Positions 6,092-10,998 of a stretch of DNA of 10,998 nucleotides are shown here, piece by piece; the first letter of the stretch is position 1, and the number at the start of each line of letters is the position of its first letter. The stretch covers positions 1 through 10,998 of the forward strand of contig DBYD01000040.1 in the NCBI GenBank assembly GCA_002309855.1. Reading direction: 5' to 3'. The position numbers were made by a program, and so were the translations under genes. Source of the DNA: Bacteroidales bacterium UBA1195. Lineage in GTDB: Bacteria > Bacteroidota > Bacteroidia > Bacteroidales > WCHB1-69. The notes beneath the pieces were generated by a model. It ran no database searches. It saw only the letters and a list, made by a program, of their open reading frames with translations, and was not told the origin of the DNA.

Positions 6092-6127
6092 TGCAATAAC
6101 AGCACATGTTCCGCGTTAATCTCCCAT
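6015..6127 (+). repeat. 11-bp direct repeat TAATCTCCCAT flanking the tail remnant
   Basis: TAATCTCCCAT occurs at 6015-6025 and again at 6117-6127, where it runs into the hydE start codon. The copies are 102 bp apart and bracket the sorting-tail remnant. An 11-bp match in so short a region is unlikely by chance and may mark a duplication or insertion. Confidence 0.55.
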
Positions 6128-7181
6128 GATGGATATAATCGGACACATAAGGGAGAGACGGGACATCACCCGCGAGGAACTTGAAACTCTGCTCGCCACA
6201 AAAGAGGAGGAGACTGTGAGGCAGCTGCGGAAGGCTGCGCGGGAGACCGCCGACAAGGCCTACGGCAAAAAAATCTTCATGCGCGGCCTTATCGAGATTT
6301 CAAGCTACTGCAAAAACGACTGCCTCTACTGCGGCCTGCGCCGCAGCAACCGCACGGCTGTGCGCTACCGCCTGAGCGACGATGACATATATTCCTGCTG
6401 CGAAAACGGCCACAGGCTCGGATTCCGCACCTTCGTGCTGCAAGGCGGCGAGGACGGCCATTTCGACGACGAAAGGATGTGCCGCATCGTCTCCACCATC
6501 CGCGAACGCTATCCCGACTGCGCCATCACGCTGTCATTGGGCGAACGGAGCCGCGAAAGCTACCGGGCGCTCTACGAAGCGGGCGCAAACCGCTACCTGC
6601 TGCGGCACGAGACCGCATCGCCGGAGCACTACGCCCTGCTGCATCCGGCGGAGATGTCCTGGCAGCACCGCATGGACTGCCTCCAGGAACTCAAGGAGAT
6701 AGGCTACCAGGTGGGATGCGGCTTCATGGTGGGCTCGCCGTACCAGACATTTGACACGCTCCACGCCGACCTGCAGTTCATACGCCGCTTCGGGCCGCAG
6801 ATGGTGGGCATAGGCCCATTCATCCCCGCCCATGACACCCCCTTCGCCGGAATGCCTAACGGCAGTGTGGAGACCACTCTCCGCCTGCTGGCAATAATCC
6901 GGCTGCTGCTTCCGGAGGTGCTGCTACCGGCCACCACCGCATTAGGCACGCTGCACCCGCAAGGACGCGAACTGGGAATACAATTCGGGGCCAACGTGGT
7001 GATGCCGAACCTCTCGCCCCTTGAGCACCGGAAGGACTACGCCATCTACGACCACAAAATCTGCACCGGCGAAGAGGCCGCCGAGTGCCGCGCCTGCACC
7101 GAATTCCGCATCCGGAACATTGGTTACGAGACAGTTGTGGACCGAGGAGACCATTGCAGCTTCAAGGGAGAGGGGCTGTGA
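6126..7181 (+). CDS. hydE: [FeFe]-hydrogenase maturase HydE (radical SAM)
   Basis: A 351-residue radical SAM protein matching HydE, which helps build the organometallic cofactor of [FeFe] hydrogenase. The CX3CX2C motif for the SAM-binding 4Fe-4S cluster is CKNDCLYC (C62, C66, C69) after RGLIEISSY. Family-typical stretches are GFRTFVLQGGED, RYLLRHETA, VGCGFMVGSPYQT, GIGPFIPAHDTPF, LLPATTALGTLHP and GANVVMPNLSP. The C-terminal cysteine set CX7CX2C (C313, C321, C324), which can hold a second cluster in HydE, is also intact and argues against PylB. Two in-frame ATGs (6126, 6129) are possible starts and no strong ribosome site separates them. No hydA, hydF or hydG lies in the window. It is separated from nfeD by 77 bp holding a promoter box. 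No promoter box is evident upstream. Confidence 0.93.
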   Translation: MMDIIGHIRERRDITREELETLLATKEEETVRQLRKAARETADKAYGKKIFMRGLIEISSYCKNDCLYCGLRRSNRTAVRYRLSDDDIYSCCENGHRLGFRTFVLQGGEDGHFDDERMCRIVSTIRERYPDCAITLSLGERSRESYRALYEAGANRYLLRHETASPEHYALLHPAEMSWQHRMDCLQELKEIGYQVGCGFMVGSPYQTFDTLHADLQFIRRFGPQMVGIGPFIPAHDTPFAGMPNGSVETTLRLLAIIRLLLPEVLLPATTALGTLHPQGRELGIQFGANVVMPNLSPLEHRKDYAIYDHKICTGEEAAECRACTEFRIRNIGYETVVDRGDHCSFKGEGL

Positions 7182-7223
7182 AAAAAAATATCCGGAAAGC
7201 ACGCGCGCTATCTCTATTTTTAG

Positions 7224-7231
7224 TAATTTTG
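7224..7231 (+). promoter_or_regulatory. -7 box TAATTTTG for the nfeD-slipin-chrA operon
   Basis: TAATTTTG matches TAnnTTTG, is followed by CA, and lies 28 bp before the nfeD ATG in the gap after hydE. No clear -33 box. It suggests nfeD starts a new transcription unit. Confidence 0.6.
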
Positions 7232-7258
7232 CAGTCTGAACCATAAAACATTTTTGAC

Positions 7259-7699
7259 ATGGAACTGCAATACTATTGGCTAATCGCCGCCATCATACTG
7301 GTGGTCATTGAAATTGCGACCGCCGGATTTGGCGCTCTCTGCTTCGCGTTCGGCGCCCTCGCCTCCGCACTGGCCGGATACATGGGCCTCTCCTTCACAT
7401 GGCAGCTTGCCATTTTCGCCGTCGTCTCCCTCCTCGCCTTCATATTCGTACGGCCGTTCGCCATGCGGTTTCTGGAGAAAAAGAGCGGCGAGGTCAAGAC
7501 CAACGCCGATGCCCTCATAGGCAAAAGCGGCATGGTCACGGAGGAGATCGACCATACAAGACAGCTCGGCCGCGTCAAGGTGGACGGGGACGAATGGAAG
7601 GCCATAACGGAGGACGGGCACAGCATCGCCGCCGGGACGGAAGTGACCATCATTGCCCGCGACAGCATCATCGTCACAGTGAAAGAGAAAACAGAATAA
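7259..7699 (+). CDS. Short NfeD-family membrane protein
   Basis: A 146-residue protein with three closely spaced hydrophobic segments (about residues 7-23, 25-43 and 47-66), then a soluble C-terminal domain of about 65 residues (ALIGKSGMVTEEID and GRVKVDGDEWKAI), the small OB-fold of NfeD proteins. It lacks the ClpP-like protease domain of long NfeD forms. Short NfeD proteins are typically encoded next to an SPFH/stomatin gene and are thought to work with it in membrane organisation; that partner starts 30 bp downstream. The ATG at 7259 is 28 bp after a promoter box. Family assignment is firm; the cellular role is inferred from family knowledge. Confidence 0.9.
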   Translation: MELQYYWLIAAIILVVIEIATAGFGALCFAFGALASALAGYMGLSFTWQLAIFAVVSLLAFIFVRPFAMRFLEKKSGEVKTNADALIGKSGMVTEEIDHTRQLGRVKVDGDEWKAITEDGHSIAAGTEVTIIARDSIIVTVKEKTE

Positions 7700-7729
7700 A
7701 CGATTGTTTACATTTAAAATCCACACATT

Positions 7730-8683
7730 ATGGCACAAACCGTATTAATTGTACTGATTGTACTTGTTGTTATCTATGTCCTCAGCGGCATAAAGATTGT
7801 CTCCCAGTCCGAAACCATGATTATCGAGCGGCTTGGAAAATACAACCGCACCCTCAACGCCGGCATCAACATCATACTGCCGGTGATTGAAAAGGCCAAG
7901 GACACCATTGTCCGACGTCAGAACGGCTCCCTTTCGCGCAACAGCCGCATCGACATGCGCGAGCAGGTGTATGACTTTGACAAGCAGAGCGTCATCACCA
8001 AGGACAATGTCATGACCGAAATCAACGCCCTGCTCTACTTCCAGGTGGTGGACCCGATGAAGGCCGTCTACGAAATCCAGAACCTGCCGGTCGCCATCGA
8101 GAAGCTGACCCAGACCACCCTGCGTAACGTGGTCGGCGAAATGGAGCTGGACGAGACCCTCACCTCCCGCGACACCATCAACTCCAAGCTGCGCAACGTG
8201 CTGGACGACGCCACCAACAAATGGGGCGTGAAGGTGAACCGTGTGGAACTGCAGGACATCACCCCGCCCGAAAGCATCCGCCGCACCATGGAGCTGCAGA
8301 TGCAGGCAGAGCGTAACCGTCGTGCCGAAATTCTGAAGGCCGAGGGTGAAAAGCAGGCGCAGATTCTGAACTCCGAAGGTGAGAAGCAGGCTGAAATCAA
8401 CGCAGCCGAGGCCGAAAAGCAGGCCAACATACTCAAGGCCGAAGGTGAGGCAAGGGCCAAGATCCTGCAGGCTGAAGCCGAGGCGACCGCCATCCGCAAC
8501 GTGTCGGAGGCCGTGTCCGGCAGCGGTGCCGACCCGGTCAACTACCTGCTGGCGGTGAAATACATTGAAAGCCTGCGCGACATTGCCGGCGGTCAGGAGA
8601 CCAAGACCGTCTATCTGCCTTACGAGGCCACAGGCGTGCTGAGCTCGTTGGGCGGCATCAAGGCGATGTTCAAAGAGTCGTAA
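7730..8683 (+). CDS. SPFH-domain slipin/stomatin-like protein (QmcA type)
   Basis: A 317-residue protein with one N-terminal membrane helix (residues 3-20), then an SPFH/band-7 domain starting GIKIVSQSETMIIERLGKYNRTLNAGINIILPVIEK and running to about residue 190 (FDKQSVITKDNV, YFQVVDP, LRNVVGEMELDETLTSRD, VELQDITPP). Residues 199-253 are five 11-residue repeats (for example AEILKAEGEKQ), an Ala/Glu coiled coil for oligomer assembly. The end is GSGADPVNYLLAVKYIESL, as in QmcA-like proteins. Such proteins form large membrane rings tied to microdomains and quality control of membrane proteins. Its stop shares one base with the next start (TAATG), so translation of chrA1 is probably coupled. Confidence 0.93.
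   Translation: MAQTVLIVLIVLVVIYVLSGIKIVSQSETMIIERLGKYNRTLNAGINIILPVIEKAKDTIVRRQNGSLSRNSRIDMREQVYDFDKQSVITKDNVMTEINALLYFQVVDPMKAVYEIQNLPVAIEKLTQTTLRNVVGEMELDETLTSRDTINSKLRNVLDDATNKWGVKVNRVELQDITPPESIRRTMELQMQAERNRRAEILKAEGEKQAQILNSEGEKQAEINAAEAEKQANILKAEGEARAKILQAEAEATAIRNVSEAVSGSGADPVNYLLAVKYIESLRDIAGGQETKTVYLPYEATGVLSSLGGIKAMFKES
8324..8488 (+). repeat. Five 33-bp repeats coding an 11-residue coiled-coil unit
   Basis: Residues 199-209, 210-220, 221-231, 232-242 and 243-253 line up as A-x-I-x-x-(A/S)-E-(G/A)-E-(K/A)-(Q/R/T). Each unit is 33 bp, with diverged codons. Hendecad repeats give right-handed or straight coiled coils, known in SPFH proteins. Confidence 0.8.
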
Positions 8684-9225
8684 TGCACTGGCAGCTTTTC
8701 CGGACATTCTTCCGCATCAGCGCATTCACCTTCGGGGGCGGCTATGCCATGATTCCCCTGATGGAGCGTGAGGTGACGGAAAGGAACGGCTGGATTGCCA
8801 AGGCTGACTTTCTGGACCTGCTTGCCATCGCACAGACGTCACCAGGCCCCATTTCCCTGAACACGGCCATATTTGTCGGATACAAGACTCGCGGCCTGAG
8901 CGGAGCGTTGGCGGCTTTGGCAGGGCTTGTACTCCCGCCGTTTGTCATCATACTGCTGATTGCAATATTCTTTCCGCGCATACAGCACCATCCGGTTGTT
9001 GAGGCGGCATTCACCGGAATGCGTCCTGCCGTACTCGCCCTGATGCTATGGCCTGTGATTTCGCTTGCACGGCAAATCCATCCCGCCCTGATTGCCGCCG
9101 TCCTTGCTGTGGCGGCAGGCATCTGGTTCCTGTCGCTTTCACCAATATGGTTCCTTGCCGCGGGCGCCGCTGTCGGGCTGCTGCACACACATCTTATCAT
9201 TAAAAAGAGGGAGGGCGAAGGATGA
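8683..9225 (+). CDS. Chromate transporter-family half protein 1
   Basis: A 180-residue membrane protein of the short CHR (ChrA-like) type with about five to six hydrophobic segments. Diagnostic motifs are FGGGYAM at residues 17-23 and QTSPGP at 51-56, followed by NTAIFVGYKTRG. Full-length ChrA is about 400 residues made of two such halves; short members are normally encoded as a pair whose halves insert in opposite directions and act together. The ATG overlaps the slipin stop by one base. Proven members export chromate with sulfate as a related ion, but many bacteria carry short pairs with no tested substrate, so the substrate here is open. Confidence 0.9.
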   Translation: MHWQLFRTFFRISAFTFGGGYAMIPLMEREVTERNGWIAKADFLDLLAIAQTSPGPISLNTAIFVGYKTRGLSGALAALAGLVLPPFVIILLIAIFFPRIQHHPVVEAAFTGMRPAVLALMLWPVISLARQIHPALIAAVLAVAAGIWFLSLSPIWFLAAGAAVGLLHTHLIIKKREGEG

Positions 9226-9758
9226 TTTACCTGCAACTGTTCCTCACCTACCTGAAAATCGGCTTTTTCGGCTTCGGAGGCGGCTACGCCATGCTTTCGC
9301 TCATCCAGAACGAGACTGTGGTGCGGCACGCCTGGATCACCGGTGCGGAGTTTTCGGACATACTTGCGCTCTCCCAGATGACCCCGGGCCCCATCGCCAT
9401 CAACTCCGCCACCTACATCGGTTACACCGTGGCGGGCTTTCCGGGCGCGTTTGCCGCGACCTCGGCAGTTTGCCTCCCCTGCCTGCTGCTGATGATCCTG
9501 ATAACACGCTTCGTGCTCAGGCTGAAGGAGAACCCCTACCTGAAAGGGGCGATTGCAGGCATAAGGCCGGTGGTGATAGGGATGATCGCCGCCGCCACGC
9601 TGCTGCTTGTCTTCCCCAAGAACGGAGGCGAAGGCTGCTTCAGCGGCTTTTGGAGCTACCTGATCTTTGCAGGCTGCATGGTGGGGCTATGGTTCAGGCG
9701 CAACCCCATTCTGCTGCTTGCGCTCTCCGCCGTGGCGGGAATTATATTTTATGGATAA
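9222..9758 (+). CDS. Chromate transporter-family half protein 2
   Basis: A 178-residue paralogue of the preceding gene. It has the same CHR signatures, FGGGYAM at 18-24 and QMTPGP at 52-57, followed by NSATYIGYTVAG, with several membrane segments. Its ATG overlaps the previous stop by 4 bp (ATGA), a sign of translational coupling and equal production of the two halves. The first halves of the two proteins are clearly alike, the later helices much less so, as expected for an old duplication specialised into a heterodimer. It ends at 9758 (TAA) and closes the operon; no hairpin terminator follows. Confidence 0.9.
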   Translation: MIYLQLFLTYLKIGFFGFGGGYAMLSLIQNETVVRHAWITGAEFSDILALSQMTPGPIAINSATYIGYTVAGFPGAFAATSAVCLPCLLLMILITRFVLRLKENPYLKGAIAGIRPVVIGMIAAATLLLVFPKNGGEGCFSGFWSYLIFAGCMVGLWFRRNPILLLALSAVAGIIFYG

Positions 9759-9835
9759 CAACAATATTTCTCCATTTTTTGCGTTACGACTTTATCAGAA
9801 AAAACCTCTTCATTTTTAACATAAACTTGGATAAC

Positions 9836-10998
9836 ATGAGAAAACAACTGTTTCCACTACTGCTCATAGCCCTCTTATGCAGCGGCGTGTCAACCGCGCA
9901 GGTGCGGCAGAACATCAAAATTATGGATTATGGGAACGGCCAGCCGATGGCAGGCGTGCAGGTCCGGTGTGCCGGACAGACCCAGACAACCAACGCCAAG
10001 GGGCTGGCGGTCTTCACATTCCCCGGCAAAGCCTACGGGGATTTCGTTGATATGGATTTCCTTATCAAACACCCGGGATACGTCAGTCTCGGCATGGACT
10101 GGAACAGCTTCCGCCTGGCGACCGACATCCTGTCGAAAGAGACCATCACCTTCTATATGGTGGATTCAAAACGTTATTATGCGGAACGCGACAGATTGTT
10201 CGACTCTCTTTTCATGCACCACTACCGCGAAACATATAATGCCCGTTGGGAAGAGGCGGCCGCTGAGGTGCGGGAAGAACCGGCTTCGGCCTTCCAATGG
10301 TTCCATCACTTTGCCAATGTGAACCTTTACAATGAAGCCAAATACCTCCTGTACGATGTTGCCGACATGATCAGTCCTCTGGATATGAGCTATATTGACA
10401 GCGACATCCGCAATGCCTGCGAAAAGGCGCTACTGAACGGTGACCTTAAGGGCTGCATGGAGCTCGCACGTGCGCAGATTGCCGACAACGACCTGAGCGA
10501 AAAAAACCTGAAAAGGATATACTACTATCTTAAAATCCGAAAGGCTGCCAATGACACCACACCTGCCAGCAACTATTACAAAATACTGTTCGATAATGGA
10601 TTCAGCAAAAAGACCAATTTCGTGATCGACTACATTAACTGTCTGGAGGACGAAGAGGATGACGGGCAGGTGGAGACCATACGGAAATATGCCAAAGACA
10701 GTTTCAATGACCCCTATATGAACCTCATTGTCTACAGAAAAATTCCCTCCATGGATAATCCTGCGGCAGCCATTGCAGAGGAGTTGGAGACAATCCGGCT
10801 GATGGAGATGCACACCCCCTCACTCAAATCAGCGATATTCCATTACCGCGCCCGTTGTGCAGCACGTCTCCTCGTAGCCAAAGACACACTTGGTGCCGTA
10901 CGGCAGCTGGACACAGCCTTTTCCAGACTGATGGGAACGGATCCGAACGAGTTTTCTTCGGAACTTGCACACAAGCATAACATTAACGAACTGATTAC
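9836..10998 (+). CDS. Secreted protein of unknown function, 3' end outside window
   Basis: From the ATG at 9836 the frame stays open for 387 codons to the window edge. It begins with a signal peptide (MRKQ, hydrophobic core, likely cut after STA at residue 21, mature end QVRQN). Residues about 22-110 look like a carboxypeptidase-regulatory or Ig-type beta sandwich: NIKIMDYGNGQPMAGVQV, then TTNAKGLAVFTFPG, the pattern of a domain with a G-x-P-hAGVxV start and a T-N-x-x-G turn. The rest, about 120-387, is rich in Tyr, Ala, Leu, Asp and Glu and appears helical, perhaps TPR-like, with no motif I recognise. Likely periplasmic or surface located. The 77-bp gap after chrA2 and a weak promoter-like TAAACTTG suggest a separate transcript. 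Confidence 0.8.
   Translation, partial: MRKQLFPLLLIALLCSGVSTAQVRQNIKIMDYGNGQPMAGVQVRCAGQTQTTNAKGLAVFTFPGKAYGDFVDMDFLIKHPGYVSLGMDWNSFRLATDILSKETITFYMVDSKRYYAERDRLFDSLFMHHYRETYNARWEEAAAEVREEPASAFQWFHHFANVNLYNEAKYLLYDVADMISPLDMSYIDSDIRNACEKALLNGDLKGCMELARAQIADNDLSEKNLKRIYYYLKIRKAANDTTPASNYYKILFDNGFSKKTNFVIDYINCLEDEEDDGQVETIRKYAKDSFNDPYMNLIVYRKIPSMDNPAAAIAEELETIRLMEMHTPSLKSAIFHYRARCAARLLVAKDTLGAVRQLDTAFSRLMGTDPNEFSSELAHKHNINELI

Noticed and set aside
8324..8488. Regular 33-bp repeats that might suggest a CRISPR-like array
   Set aside because: They are contiguous, in frame and without spacers; they code coiled-coil units of the slipin.
7745..8707. A 320-codon open frame on the minus strand
   Set aside because: It lies opposite the SPFH gene, whose domain and repeats are clear; the antisense frame mirrors its repetitive codons.
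9752..9836. 9-bp direct repeat TGGATAACA at 9752-9760 and 9828-9836
   Set aside because: Short, and each copy is explained by a gene end or start; nothing between them looks mobile.

Overview
The window looks like chromosomal DNA from a Bacteroidota (Bacteroidales-type) bacterium with a genome of moderately high GC. The evidence is a secreted protein with a type IX secretion (T9SS) sorting tail, TAnnTTTG promoter boxes of the Bacteroidota type, an Rpn/PD-(D/E)XK protein with a Gly/Glu/Lys-rich tail, and weak or absent Shine-Dalgarno sites. I cannot name the genus from sequence alone.

Left part (1-2843): the 3' end of an Rpn-family nuclease gene points right. It converges on the 3' half of a UbiA/MenA-type prenyltransferase gene on the minus strand. 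At about 1079-1090, in a CAG run, this half gene meets the 3' quarter of an L-serine dehydratase gene (sdaA) on the plus strand. Both genes have lost their 5' parts. The layout fits one deletion between two divergent neighbours (or an assembly misjoin). The sdaA stop codon overlaps the stop of a convergent MOP-superfamily polysaccharide flippase gene.

Middle (2844-5257): skp/ompH and rocD (ornithine aminotransferase) form a leftward unit. It has a TATCTTTG promoter before skp and a good rho-independent terminator after rocD. Upstream of skp lies a gene-poor, AT-rich 537-bp stretch with several promoter-like boxes in both directions, homopolymer runs and short inverted repeats.

Right part (5258-10998): all genes point right. 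First comes a small T9SS cargo protein whose AT-rich body is joined to a GC-rich sorting tail. About 30 bp past its stop is a remnant of a second sorting tail. Next is hydE ([FeFe]-hydrogenase maturase), without other hydrogenase genes in view. A new promoter then starts nfeD - SPFH/slipin - chrA1 - chrA2; the last three genes overlap by 1 and 4 bp, so they are probably one operon. The window ends inside a secreted protein of unknown function that starts at 9836 and stays open to the edge.

No rRNA, tRNA, CRISPR array or complete insertion sequence was seen. The strongest unusual signals are the menA/sdaA hybrid junction and the mosaic T9SS gene with its leftover second tail.
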